This document shows positions 10,932 through 23,252 of a stretch of 64,000 nt of DNA, in pieces. The DNA is from Spirodela intermedia (lineage: Eukaryota > Streptophyta > Magnoliopsida > Alismatales > Araceae): the NCBI GenBank assembly GCA_902729315.2, contig LR746272.1:2075535-2139534 (forward strand), in the 5' to 3' direction. The notes below the pieces were generated by a model that saw only the letters and a program-made list of their open reading frames with translations, searched no databases and was not told the origin of the DNA. The position numbers and the translations under genes were made by a program. Each line of letters opens with the position of its first letter. The stretch's first letter is position 1.

Positions 10932-12690
10932 TGATAAATCTTTATTATCATGAGTTAATAATTAGTAAATAATATATTTTTAGCCTTAACTCATGATAAA
11001 TAGACTTATATTTGTGTTAAATTATGAAAAGTGGTTTTCAGTTGATTAACGTGAATTTTTGGCTAATTATATGATTTTCTATAAATTTATATGATTTTTA
11101 TGGTCCTATTTTTGAGATAAATGAAGAAAAAGAAATTAAAATAAAATTATAGCTAAAGGAGAGGACTCGTTGGCCAGCTGGGCTTGCAAGCGGGTCGGAA
11201 GCGCAGTCGAGAAGAGCCGTGAGCAGGGGCTCAAGCAGCTAGGACAGATGGGGGCACGCGTGCGCCACTCCCCTTCCACATCACTAGTGGCCAGCTGACT
11301 GTGGGACAAGGAGTAGTCGTACATGTGAGAGAAAGAGACTCATTACTTTCAAATGTGATATTATTATATATTCGCCCAAAACTTCGATGCAGAAGCGAAG
11401 TGGGACTAAACTCGCGTCACACCTTCCCATGAAAGGGTTCGAAGATTTGAATACCTAAACTACCCATTCATTATAACAGAGATATATCATGATGATGTAA
11501 CTTGATAATGGCATTAAAGTACTTATTTCAATCTCTCTCATGCAAGTGTGTAATTGATGCAAATTCAAATCCTCCTAGAGCCAAAACTCATATTTATATC
11601 TGATTATCGTGACTTTCCTACAAATTGTTAGTAAAAGATTAAGCCGTCAGAATCGTTGGATCATCGGCGAAAATCTTGTCAACGTGATTCGCAGAACATT
11701 GTTACTAAAATTACTAAACGATTCATGATAAAAGGATTGCGAATCCATCGAGTAAATCATCTCCGATTGATTGACGAATAAGTCGTCGTCGAGAAAAAGA
11801 CAATCCGTCGGGAGATGAGTCGCCACCTCTTGAGAGCGTACCAGATGCGATGAAGAGCCTCCTCTTGCTGTGCGGACCTGAGGATGAAGCTCCTTGACAT
11901 GTGCCCCACTTCTATCTAGCTCCTCTCTGTCGAGTGACAACCATTAGAGAGCCACAAAGTTGTCATTTTTCTGTTTTGCCGGGTGACAACTGCTAGAGAC
12001 GATTCGACGACCCATTTTATTGATCTCTATACTTTGCAAGGAGATCTAGAAATTGTCCACGTCGTCCTTGTCTAAGGAAAGTCTTTGAGGCTGTAGATAA
12101 TACACGACGATCCTCCTAAACGCTTAGAATTCTGGTGCATTGCCGAAGCATCACCACCACATTACCGTCGCAACACTGGAATTCTATTTTCCTATTTTCA
12201 ACTTAATTTCTACTTCATTTAGTGATAATTTATGTGATTTAAATTTACCAATCTATACTTTATTCAATTACGATTCTTCTGACTTTTACAGATCTTAATT
12301 TAATCAATTAAATCATTTGTAATCACTTACATAAGAATCGTTAGGCAAAACTCTGTTTCTGTCTGATTCATGTTCGTCAAGCGTTGATGTCATTCTAATG
12401 TCTGCACCCTTATTTCCCTTTTTTGTGAATTTTAAATATATTTTATTTTTATTTCTTAGTATAAAATTCATAGAAAATTATATATTTTGAGAAAAATTCT
12501 GAATATTAACCCAATATTATATTACATCCCTATGATCAACTTAGAAAAGTACCACTATTTTTGAAAGTTTTATTGAATTATAATTGATATATTTGTTTAA
12601 AAATACTTCTAAATATCTGAAAATTAGTATTTTCTAATTTTATAAATTTTAAATTTGCATGATTTACTATACAACAATTAAGTCACGTCA
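10932..12690 (+). repeat. LTR-A copy 2, complete solo LTR (1,759 bp)
   Basis: Starts TGATAAATC and ends AAGTCACGTCA, the TG...CA termini of an LTR. It is flanked by the 5-bp duplication ATTAG and no internal retrotransposon sequence accompanies it, so it is a solo LTR left by LTR-LTR recombination. It splits a Ty3/gypsy RT between the MPFGLCNAPTTF motif and the FIDDFSIF catalytic motif. It serves as the reference for the family: hairpin at 10,945-10,999, a GC-richer part at 11,160-11,440, an antisense open frame at 11,647-11,940 and a poly-T/AT-rich 3' part. Confidence 0.92.
10945..10999 (+). repeat. 14-bp perfect inverted repeat at the start of LTR-A
   Basis: TTATCATGAGTTAA (10,945-10,958) and its exact complement TTAACTCATGATAA (10,986-10,999) are separated by 27 AT-rich bases. 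The first arm begins 13 bases inside the LTR. The same arrangement is seen in copy 4 (one mismatch, 20,866 on), copy 5 (diverged, 40,204 on) and copy 7 (minus strand, ending near 49,800). Confidence 0.85.
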
Positions 12691-12695
12691 ATTAG
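12691..12695. repeat. Target-site duplication ATTAG, right copy
   Basis: Exact partner of 10,927-10,931. Confidence 0.9.
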
Positions 12696-13878
12696 ATATA
12701 GTATGGAAGTGTTTATAGATGATTTTTCAATTTTTGGTGGATCTTTTGTTGAATGTTTAAAAAATCTTGAAAAAACTCTTCAAAAGTATATTGAAGGAAC
12801 TTGGTACTTAGTTGGAAAAAGAACCACTTCATGACCTAAGGGGAGTGCTAAAACATGTGGTTAGTGAATATGGATTTGAAGTTGACAAAATCAAGATTGA
12901 AGTGATTTCAAACCTAGTACTTCCTTACTATATAAGGCAAATAAGATCTTTCATTGGACATACACCTCTAACGCAAAGACTTTGTAAAGATTTATAAACC
13001 TCTTACTAGCTTGTTACATAAAGATGTTTTCTTTGCTTTTGAGAGTTCTTGTTTAGCTTCTTTTATAGAAATATAGAAATGTCTCATTGAAGCACCTATA
13101 TTACAAAACCTTGATTGGAATAAACCATTTGAAATTATGTGTGATGCATAAAATCATGCAATAGGTGCTATTTTAAGACAACAAATAGATAACAAAGTAG
13201 TAATTATATGCTATGCTTGTAAAACCATTTTAGATGCTCAACTGAATTGTATCACAACTGAAAAAGAGTTGATAGTTATTGTATTTACATTAGAGAAATT
13301 CATATCTTATATTTTAGGATTCAAGATCACATAGTATATATTGACCATACAACTCTGAAATATTTATTGACTAAGAAAGAAATCAAGCCTAGATTACTTA
13401 GGTGAATCCTTCTCTTGCAAGAACTTGATTTGAAAATCAATTATAAGAAGTAGTTTGAAAATGTTGTGGCTGATCATCTTTTTAGGATAAGTGATGTAGG
13501 GTTGTAAGTGGAACAACTACAAGATGACTTTTCGGATGAAAAGATAATGACAATCCACCACATGAAGAATCCATGGTGTGCACACTTTGTGAATTTTATT
13601 GTTTTAGGGAAGATACCAGAACACTAGAGTAAAAAAGAGAAGAATCGATTATATGCTTAGGTAAGACATTATTTTTGGCAAGATCTCAATTTATTTTACC
13701 CATGTCAAGATCAAATTTTGAGAAGATGTGCACTGGAGGAAGAAATGAATAGTATATTACATATGTGCCATAGGATGAATTGTGGAGGTCATTTTTCAAG
13801 AAAGAAAATAGTAGTTACAAAGTTGATTTTATTGGCTTACTTTATTTAGGGATGCTATTGATTTTAAAAGAAAGTACT
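12696..13878 (+). pseudogene. Ty3/gypsy pol remnant: RT catalytic part, RNase H, start of integrase
   Basis: Continues the fragment ending at 10,931. Translation gives SMEVFIDDFSIFGG (RT motif with the DD pair), then GFEVDKIKIEVISNL, then RNase H pieces AIGAILRQQ, TTEKELIVIVFTLEKF and a DHTTLKYLLTKKE block, followed by the MKNPWCAHFVNF and CHRMNCGGHFSRKK zinc-binding region of integrase near 13,770. Several stops and frameshifts are present. The piece ends at 13,878 where LTR-A copy 3 is inserted. Confidence 0.85.
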
Positions 13879-15382
13879 TGATAAGTTTTCATTATAATAA
13901 GTTAAAAATTAATTAATAATATATTTTAAGCCTTAAATCATGATAAATAGACTTTTATTAATGTTAAAATGAGAAAATAGGTTTTTAGTGAATTTTTGAT
14001 TAATTATGTGATTTTATGTGAATTTATATATTTTTTATCATCATATTTTTGAGATAAATAAAGAGAAATAAAATAATAATAATAAAATATATATATAAAA
14101 AGGAGGGACCTCAGTAGCCAATTGGGTCCACAAGTGGGTGAGAAGCATAGTCAAGAGACATGTTGGCTAACTAGACTTATAAGTAGGTTAGAAGCACAAT
14201 TGAGTAGAGCCACGAGTAAGGGGCTTGAGTCGCTAAGGACCAGATGGGGGCATGTGTGCCTCACTCCTCTTCCACATTAGTGGTGGCTAGCCAAGCATGG
14301 GGCAATGAGTAGTCGTACACATGTGAGAGGACTACATTAAGGATATGAACATAGATTACTATATATTTGTCTCAAAACTTAGAAAATAGTTGTTGTAGGA
14401 GTAAACTTGTGCCAATGCTTGTTGATAGATTTTTATTATTTTAATATAAAAAATGCCCCTAGTTGATAAGAAGAAAATGTCTCTATCATGTCACTGGGTA
14501 AGGGTATGAGGGTAATTTATATTCTCTCTCATATAGTTAAACGATTGGCATCTTCAAAGAAATCATCTCCAATTGATCATAGCTTCAAAGACCAATTGAT
14601 CAACGAATGAACCATTGTCAAGAAGATGACAATCTATTGAGGGATAAGTTGTCACCTCTTTAGAGTGTATTAGATACAAGGAAGAGCCTCCTCTTGTTAC
14701 GTAAGAATGAAGTTTCTTAAAATATGCCCCACCTCCATCTAGCTTAACTCTACCAAGTCACAGTTGACAGAGATTGTCGACCTATTTTATTAATTTCTAG
14801 ATATCAAAAGAAGATCTAGAGATTGTTTATGTTGTGAATGTCTAAAGAGAGCCTTTTGAGGTTGTATACATTACATGATAATTTTTTTAAACACTCAGAA
14901 TTTGGGCAATCACCTCTACAATGTTGGAACTCTGTCTTTCCTAGTTTAAATTCACTTTTTACTTGATTATATTTTTTAAAACTTTTATAGCTCTTAATTT
15001 GATCAATTAAATTATATATAATTATTTACATAAGAATTTTTAGATAGAATTCTATTTGTACTCGAATTGCATTCATCTTACATTAACATCATCTTGATGT
15101 CTGCACTTGAATTTCTCTTTTTCATGAATTTTTAAAATATATTTTCAATTTATTATTTAGTCTGATAATTATAACAAATCATATTCTTTGAAAAAAATTT
15201 AAAAATTTACCTAATATTATCTTATATCCTTGTGATCGATTTGAATTTTTTTTGAAGCCTTTATTACATTATAATTAATTTATTTGTGCTGAAATATTTC
15301 TAAAAATTATAAAATTGATATTTTCTAATTTTAGTAAAATTTAAATTTACGTGATTTGTTATATAATGATTAGGTCATGTCA
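13879..15382 (+). repeat. LTR-A copy 3, solo LTR (1,504 bp), more diverged
   Basis: Starts TGATAAGTTTTC and ends GGTCATGTCA. Flanks are GTACT (13,874-13,878) and ATACT (15,383-15,387), a 5-bp duplication with one mismatch. It splits the integrase of the same Ty3/gypsy remnant. It is shorter than the other copies and its hairpin arms have decayed, which suggests it is an older insertion. Confidence 0.85.
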
Positions 15383-15387
15383 ATACT

Positions 15388-16316
15388 TAACTTGCCAATC
15401 AATAGGGAATGTTGGGAAAAAAGACGAGATGTCATTGCATATTATGCTCATGATGGTGGTGTTTGATTTATGGGGCATAGACTTTATATAATCATTTCTT
15501 CTAGACCAAGGATATGAGTATATTTTGTTGGCAATGAATTATGTGTCTAAATGGGTGGAGGCAATTCTAGCTAAGACCAATGATCATAAGGTTGTGATGA
15601 AATTTGTTCAAGAGAATAATTTTGTAAGATTTGGATCTCGGATTATTAGTAGTGATGGGGGTACTCACCTCACACATAGGCACTTTAGAGACTTATTGAA
15701 GAAGAATGGAGTGCATCATAGGATTGCCACACCATATCATCTTCAAACCAATGGTCAGGCTAAGGTGGCCAATAGAGAAATTCAAAGAATTTTGAAGAGA
15801 ATTATGAAAATTGATAAAAGGGATTAACATCTGAAGTTAGTAGATGTACTTTGAACCTATTAAACTACATATAAATCTCCCATTGGAATGCCACCTTTTA
15901 AGTTAATTTATGGGAAGTCTTGCCACTTGGTAGTAGAAATAGAACATAGAGAATCATGGGCAATAAAGTAGCTGAACATAGATGAGAAAAAGGCAAGAGC
16001 ACATCAAATACTTCAATTACATGAGTTGGAGGGGGTTACAAATGAGTCATATGAGAACCATATAATTTATGAGGAGAAGACCAAGACTTTTCAAGATCAA
16101 TTCATTAATAAAAAAATATTTTATGTTGGACGAAAACTAGGGCTATATAATTTTTGTTGGAGACTATTTCTAAGGAAATTGAAGTCAAGATGGATGAGGC
16201 CATTCATAGTAGAAGAGATATATGATCATGGAGTTGTGTTGATTAAGGATCTCAAAAATGATCATAAATTCAAAGTGAATGGTCAAAGATTGAAATGTTA
16301 CATTGAAAATAAGTAA
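15388..16316 (+). pseudogene. Ty3/gypsy integrase core and C-terminus
   Basis: Two long open stretches. 15,525-15,827 reads AMNYVSKWVEAILAKTN, then IISSDGGTHLTHRHF and ATPYHLQTNGQAKVANREI, the DDE core with its Asp, Asp and the Glu replaced by Ala-Asn-Arg-Glu context as in plant gypsy integrases. After two stops the frame resumes with SPIGMPPFKLIYGKSCHL, and 16,026-16,316 reads through a KLKSRWMRPFIVEEIYDHG block. The wording is close to Athila-type elements. Stops near 15,825 and 15,850 make it non-functional. Confidence 0.85.
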
Positions 16317-17000
16317 TTGAAGGAAATTGAAGTACCGACATTGGAAGAACTTGAGACTAGGGTTACTAAGTCTCGCTAAAGACAATAAACTTCGCACTTA
16401 TGGGAGACAACCTATTAGAATTTCTTATTTTAGTGGGGTGCCAACAGGTACCTCCCCTTTTTTCTGATTCTTTTGTCCTTCTTTCTTGATGTCTATCTTT
16501 TATTAAGGACAATGACGAGATTAACTTGGGAGGAGTGAGTGAGAGCACACAAAAATGAACAAAGCATTTTGTGCATACCTTATCTAATTTAGTAATTTAT
16601 TTCATGCATATCATTATGTTATTTTTTTTTATCATGTCATCTTATGTGCATATAGGTATAACATTTACCCCCACTTAGGACAATCATTTCATAGTTGAAT
16701 CACATATAGTAGGAGTGAGCTTCAATGATGTCCATTACATCCTTTAATGGTATGAGCCATGATTGTAGGAAGATCTTACAGCATTTTAAGGTTTTAGTTA
16801 TGTACTAAAGTGGTAAGGCAATCTCCTAGAGTAAGGAGTAGGAAATCATGGGCTGAACAGAATTTCTTAGGTGAATAGAAGTTATTATGAAGCCAAGACT
16901 TTGAATGATATTACCATTTCACTCCTATGCTACTTAACTCTTCAAATACTTCATGCCTATGGAAGTGTTTAGTACTACTAAGTAGTGAGAATTTTATTTA
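16317..17000 (+). other. 3' noncoding part of the Ty3/gypsy remnant
   Basis: Just after integrase the sequence holds TATGGGAGACAACC (16,397 on) and AAGGACAATGACGAG...AACTTGGGAGGAG (16,504-16,535), a degenerate version of the AATGTC...AAGTTGGGGGG string found after pol in many plant Athila/Tat elements. No further gene is visible up to the gag fragment. Confidence 0.5.
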
Positions 17001-18790
17001 GATGAATTACCTTTAGAAAAACCTCATCAGCATTTAAAAAATTCCATATGGATTGTGATTTAGTTAATCTCCATCAAGTTACATCAGAAATTATTAATAT
17101 GAAATTATTTCTTCATACACTTAGGGACAAGGTTAGTTATTAGCTTCCACATTAGATAGAGAATTTACTAGTTGGAAAGACATAGAATAAGTATTTCTTC
17201 AAAAAATTTATCTTTTAAGAAAAACTCAAAATATGAGAAAATATATATCGAGTTTTGCATGAAGGCTAGGAGAAGATTTGCATGAAATATGAGAAAAATT
17301 TTAAGATTTGGAAATTACCCTTATCATGTTATATCCAAGTGGCAATTCAATAGAACTTTTTATGATGAATTATTAGAACAACATGGAAATATGGTTGATT
17401 CTATATGTGGAGGAGTTTTTATGAAGAAAATCTTTGATGAGATTTATAACTTTTATGAGAATTTAAGTGAAAATTCTAAAGATCAAGTCTCTTTTAAATT
17501 ATATGATAGGAATAAGAAGAGAGAAATTTATGAATTGTATCATTACATAATTTTAATTTAAAAAATAAGGTTAATCAGATTAATCAAATATTAGAAAAAC
17601 TTGATTTACTTATTGACAATATTAGAAAGCCTCCTAACCTTCAAATTAATGCATATAGTACATGTCTTATGTATGATGAAAATAATAATTTTGAATTTCA
17701 ATATTATAATTTAGATCAATCATTTCAGCCTAGGCAAAAGCAAGTACAAGTACGCCACAATTTTATTAAAAATAGAGAGTTTTTTTCTAATTCTTAGAAT
17801 CTTAATTGGGGGAATAAGTTTTCATGGAGAGACCCAAATAATATTCAAAATTCAAAAGTACTTAGACCCAATTCAAATTCTAAATTTCATCATAAAATAG
17901 GAACATAGATTTCAAAAAAATCAATTCTCTCAAATCCAACTTGATTTTATCGATATAATGCAGTAAATGAGCCAAATGATGTAACAAAAGATGAACCAAA
18001 TGATGTTGTATTAAATTTTTTTTATAAAGACTTTTGAGAATAAGAGAGAACATGGACAACCACCTAGTCAGCCCATAGAAAATTTAGGAAACTGTCCAAT
18101 AGTAAGATTTCAGCAAGGATAGTTTATCTAGATAAATTTAGGAAAAAACTCACAAAATGAAAATGTTAGGATAGTGAATACATTGAGTGAGAATATTTTA
18201 CATGATCCTTATTCCTAATTATTAGAGAAAATAGATAAGCCATTAGAACTAAATGAGAATATTAAGACTTAAAATATAGTAGTAAATAATTTGAATAAAA
18301 TCATTTATTGCTCACGATTGATGAATGAATATAGTGAGGATGATGAAGAAAAAGAGCCCTTAGATGAAGAAACATTAATTGATGAAGGAAAAATCATCCA
18401 AATTAATAAATGTAAGAGATGTAAGAGATGTAAGAGATGTAAGAGATCTGAAAAAACAGATTTCAGGTGAGAAAACATTAGTTGATTTAAGAGATGTAAG
18501 AGATGAAATTAATAAATCTAATTAGTATTTTGCAGCCATAAATGTTGATAGTGAGGATGATGATGCATATCATATACTAAAATTAGAAGATATCTCTTGG
18601 GAAGATGAAGAATTTGATGAGGATAAAAATGAAAAACTAGAAAAAGAGTTGATTCAACTAATGGGGAGAAACAAAAATAATGAATATGACTATAGAGATA
18701 ATTTTGGAGGAGAAAATTTAAATTTTACTGAATTCATTAAATCTGATATTAAAGTAGACAATTCTTTCTTCCTTCAAAACCCATAACTCA
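17001..18790 (+). pseudogene. Ty3/gypsy gag remnant, lying after an integrase
   Basis: The clearest frame is 17,289-17,561, with YHVISKWQFNRTFYDEL and HGNMVDSICGGVFMKKI, matching the part of plant gypsy Gag that precedes the zinc knuckle. Upstream, broken frames from 17,001 give KPHQHLK, LFLHTLRDKVSY and similar core Gag wording. Downstream to 18,790 the sequence is a degenerate acidic region (DISWEDEEFDEDKNEKLEKEL). Gag should lie before pol; finding it after an integrase means a second element, or a rearrangement, starts here. No 5' LTR for it was seen. Confidence 0.75.
18411..18448 (+). repeat. Short tandem repeat, 9-bp unit TGTAAGAGA x4
   Basis: Four perfect head-to-tail units TGTAAGAGA inside the degenerate gag region, with a further partial pair about 75 bp downstream (18,490-18,510). 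Nine bases keep reading frame, so the expansion could have been coding when the element was alive. Confidence 0.85.
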
Positions 18791-20852
18791 TTAAAATTAT
18801 GTCTAAGTTTGAAATATTTCACTCCTCACAAATTGAACAAATATATAGAGAAGATAAAATAAAGTAAGAGAAGATTATGTAGATAAAAGAATATATTAAG
18901 AAATGGGTGAGTGGAAAAATTAGAGATATCAATTTGGATGAAAAAAAAATTAGATTGGATAAGAGCTAATTTGAAAATTATATAGCATGATCACATTTTA
19001 CGATTTATTAATAGAAATTATTTACTAATGAATGAGAGTCTTACAAAATGAGATAAAAATAAGGAAAGGTTCTTTTCAAAATGTAAATATTTTTTTGGAA
19101 TTATTTTGTTAATTTTTATTTTATTTTGACTAAAAGTATGTCAAGGTACATATATGAAGCACATGAATTTATGTTAAATCTGAAAAAGAATATAATGAAA
19201 CTTACCTTGGGATACAAATATATTTTGATGGCCATAGATCATCTTACGTGATCTAAGAGCTGTCTAGCTGAAGACATTAAATTTAGCGATGCATGAGAGG
19301 CAACCCATGATTTTTATTTCATTCTGTTTTTTATTTAAGTTTTGTCTTTCGTAGAATTTTACAGTATTTGTTTCTACATTTATTTTTTATTTTTTTTCTA
19401 AAACAAAGTACAAGAAGAAGATTGTAAGATAAAGTGGAAAATTAAAAATGAGGTTGAGGTGATGTCTTTTTGAGCTTTATCATTTGTGACAACATTTTTA
19501 GTGCTTAACTTTGCATATATGTATGCTTCATATGAAAATTATATTTTCTATATATTTCATTCAGATTTTTTTGTGTCATTAAGGACAATGTCATTTTTAA
19601 GTTGGGGGGTGAAGTATTAAGTCTTAATTTATGATGTAGGATAATTAAGAACATGTATTTGAATTTTTTTTCATTCTCACGTAGAAAAGTAACTAAAAAA
19701 AATTTGAAAAAATTACGACATCTATTTTTTGGTTTTTTGTTAGGAACAACAGAAAATAATTTAAAGACTATCAAAAACAAAGAAGAAAAAATAGCCCAAA
19801 ATTTAAAATTTTAGAGACCCTTTCCTCACATTTCAATCCCCTAGACATATACTACTGAAATTTGAAATTACAATTATAAAGAGGATAGTTTTGATTTATT
19901 ATTGACAAATTCATTATTGCTGAAAATAGAACTAAAAATAGAAAGCAGAACTGTTAGAATTATCTAATTTAAAAATATATTACATCATATTGCATGCATG
20001 AAAAATTAAATTAATTAGATTAATTGATATCAAAAGATATTAGAAAGATTATTATTGTGTGAAAAGAATGATTTAGTAGCATAAAATGTTGGAATACTCT
20101 TTAGATACATGATAGATAACATGGATTTGATTTTACAGATTTTCACTTCATGATCTTGATGGATAGTATTTACTTGATGTAAAAATTTGATTGATCATTT
20201 GGGTGTAATGGAGATTTTTATACCTTGATCTATAAAACTTTTGAAGAGAAATCACTTATCTCAAAAAAAAAAGAAGAAAAAAAAGTAAGGTGAAAAATCT
20301 AAAAATGAAGAGTACACATGGAGGGTATGAGACATCATTCTCATTATTGAAAATCGTCAATAGAAAAACACTTGCTGCAAAATAAGTAGATAACGTGAAA
20401 GTCCTAAAAATAAAGAGTACACATGGAGGGTGTGAGACATCATTCTTATTGTCGAAATTTGTCTACAAGAAAAGCTACTTATCCACTATAGAAAGAAATT
20501 AGAAAAAATATAGTACAAACTTTAAAAATCAAGCCATAGAAAAAAAAAATGTAGGATTAAATATTCTTCTTGGATGAGTATTGATAATTAGAACATCTTG
20601 TGAATTATATCTATGAGTGAAGAAATGAGAAAGATGTGAATAGAAGAAGTGAAGTCTAAATTATTATTTTAAAGAGTGTTTAAACATTTAAGTGCTTGAC
20701 ATCATTCTTAAATACTCGATATAAGAGTCCAAAGTGTCTAGAAGTGCATAATTTCTAATTATATTTTTTTTATATACTGAATTTTGAGATTTGAATTTTT
20801 ATTTTAAAAATTTTATTGCTAAGGGACTATCAATGATTCAAGTTGGGGGGTG
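18791..20852 (+). other. Degenerate 3' region of an LTR-A element, ending in a polypurine tract
   Basis: AT-rich, without a usable frame. It contains GGACAATGTC...AAGTTGGGGGGTG (19,582-19,613), the post-pol string, and two near-identical 60-bp stretches around 20,290 and 20,400 (AAGAGTACACATGGAGGGTRTGAGACATCATTCT). It ends with AAGTTGGGGGGTG at 20,840-20,852, a classic polypurine tract directly against the LTR start. This identifies LTR-A copy 4 as a 3' LTR rather than a solo LTR. Confidence 0.7.
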
Positions 20853-22575
20853 TGATAAGTCTTTATTATCATGAGTTAATAATTAATAAATAACATAATT
20901 TTAGCTTTAACTTATGATAAATGACTTATATTTATATTAAATTATGAAAAGTGATTTTTAGTTAATTAATGTGAATTTTTGGTTAATTATGTGATTTTAT
21001 ATAATTTTTATAATCCTATTTTTGAGATAAATAAAGAAAAAAAATTAAAATAAAAAGGTAGAAAAAAGGTTAGTCGGGCCCACAAGTAGGTTGGAAGCAT
21101 CATCAAAGCGAAACCATGAGCAGGGGCTCAAGTGGCTATGGACTGATGGGGGCACGTGTGCATCACTCCCCTTTCACGTCACCGGTGGCTAGTCGGTTGT
21201 GGGGCAAGGAGTAGTCATACACACGCGAGAAAGAGACTCATTGCTTCTGAATGTGGCATTGGTATATATCTCTCTCAACATTTAGTGTATAATCGATGTG
21301 GGACTAAATCAACAGTCACACCTTTCCTAGAATGTCTCGATGATTATAATACTTAAAATACCCCTTATTTATAACAATGAGATATCATGATGATGTCACT
21401 TTATACGGGCATTCAAGTACTTATTCACTCTCTCTCATATAGATGGGTGACTGATGTAGGCTCGAATCCTACTAAAGTTAAAATTTATATTTTTTTTCTA
21501 ATTAAATTATAACTTTCTTGTAGATCCCTAGTGAAGGATTAAGTTGTCAGAATTACTCAATCATCGACAAAAATATTGTCAACGCGACTCGTAGAGTATT
21601 GTTACTAAAATTGTTGAATGATTTACGATAAAAGGATCATGAATCCATCAAGTAAATCATCTTTGATTTATTGATAAATAAGCCATCGTCGGGAAGAGGA
21701 CGATTCATTGGAAGAAGAGTCACCACCCCTTGAGAGTGTATCAGATGTGATGAAGAGCCTCCTCTTATTGTGTGGACTTGAGGATGAAGCTCCCTTACTT
21801 GCGTCCCACCTCCATCTAGCTCCTCTTCATCGGGTGACAGTCGCCGAAGAACTGCAAAGTCATCATTTTTCTACGGTGATAGCCATTGGAGACGATTTGA
21901 TGATTCATTTCATTGATCTCTAAACTTCGAAAAAAGATCTAGAGATTACCTACGTCATTTTTATCTAAGGAGAGTTTTTGAGGCCATAGATACTACACAA
22001 CAATTTTCCCGAATGTTCAAGATTTCGGTACATCATCAAGACATCGCCGTTGTGACGCTGGAACTCTATTTTTCTAGCTTTCAACTTAATTTTTATATCA
22101 TTTATAGATAATTTATGTGATTTAAATTTTCCAGATTACTCTTCATTCAATTACAACTCTTTCGATTTTTATATATCTTAATTTAATCAATTAAATCATT
22201 TTTAATTGCTTACGTAAGAATCATCGAGTAGAACTCTATTTCTACTTGATTCAGGTTCATCGGGTACTAGTGTCATCCTGATGTCTTCACCCCTTATTTT
22301 CTTTTTTCACAAATTTTAAATATATTTTATTTCTATTTCTTAACATAAAATTCATGAAAAATCATATTCTTTGAGATTTTTTTTTGAAATGTTACCTAAT
22401 ATTATATTACATCATTGTGATCAACCTGAAAAAATTGTACTATTTTTAAAACTTTTACTAAATTATAATTGATATATTTATTCATAAATACTTCTAAATA
22501 TTTGAAAATTGATATTTTCTAGTTTTATAAATTTTAAATTTATGTGATTTATTATATAATGATTAAGTCACGTCA
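20853..22575 (+). repeat. LTR-A copy 4, 3' LTR (1,723 bp)
   Basis: Starts TGATAAGTCTTTATTATC directly after the polypurine tract and ends AAGTCACGTCA. The 5 bases after it (ATGAG) do not match those before it, as expected for a 3' LTR whose partner is elsewhere. Copy 1 at 7,958 could be that partner but has lost its left end, so this cannot be tested from target duplication. Confidence 0.85.
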
Positions 22576-23252
22576 ATGAGAGTAGATGAGAACATCACCA
22601 AGTCCTTAACATAGGATCTAATACATATCTTACCCTCATTTTTCATTCTTTCTCTCTTCCCTCTTATCTTCTTTTATGTTCTTGTTAAAATCCCAAAGTA
22701 TGCAGGAAAAAGAAGAGTCCTCAATCCTCATTCTCAAAAAAAACAAAAAAAGACAAAAAATTTGAAAAAGTAGAAAGTTGTTATGTCTTGTTAGTAATTC
22801 CTTTTTGTTTGCTTCCATCTTTTCCTTGTCTTTTTCCTATGCCAATTAGGAGGAGGCGCCACTTTCTATTTATGACCTAAGAATAGGAAGAAAGCTACTT
22901 TGAAGTCCTAAACACCAAGTAAGTATAGAAGCGAAGTTGAGAAAGGTATTCTTAGGCATGCCAACATGAGAAACAAACACTTCATTCTAGGTATACCATT
23001 TAGAATATAAGTATACTCCAACCCTACCCTAAGAGATCATGTGCAAACCATGAGGTAGTTAATTAATTTCAGAGCATGCTTTTCAGATCATTGGTGAATC
23101 TAACCTAGATTTTGTGAAGGTATTCATGCTTAAGGTGTAATGGAGTATACTTTATTTTCCATTTATGTGATTGAGGTAAAGAGGATGATTGAAGCATAAA
23201 GAGAGCTTAAATGCATTGCTAAGGGACTAGTAATAATCCAAGTTGGGGGGTG
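22576..23252 (+). other. 3' noncoding region and polypurine tract of a second gypsy element
   Basis: No coding frame. It ends GGACTAGTAATAATCCAAGTTGGGGGGTG at 23,225-23,252, nearly the same wording as the tract before LTR-A copy 4, but the LTR that follows is a different family. The region probably belongs to the older host element into whose 3' end the LTR-A element was inserted. Confidence 0.6.

Noticed and set aside
20853-22575. LTR-A copy 4 as a solo LTR
   Set aside because: The 5-bp flanks do not match and a polypurine tract abuts its start, so it is a 3' LTR.
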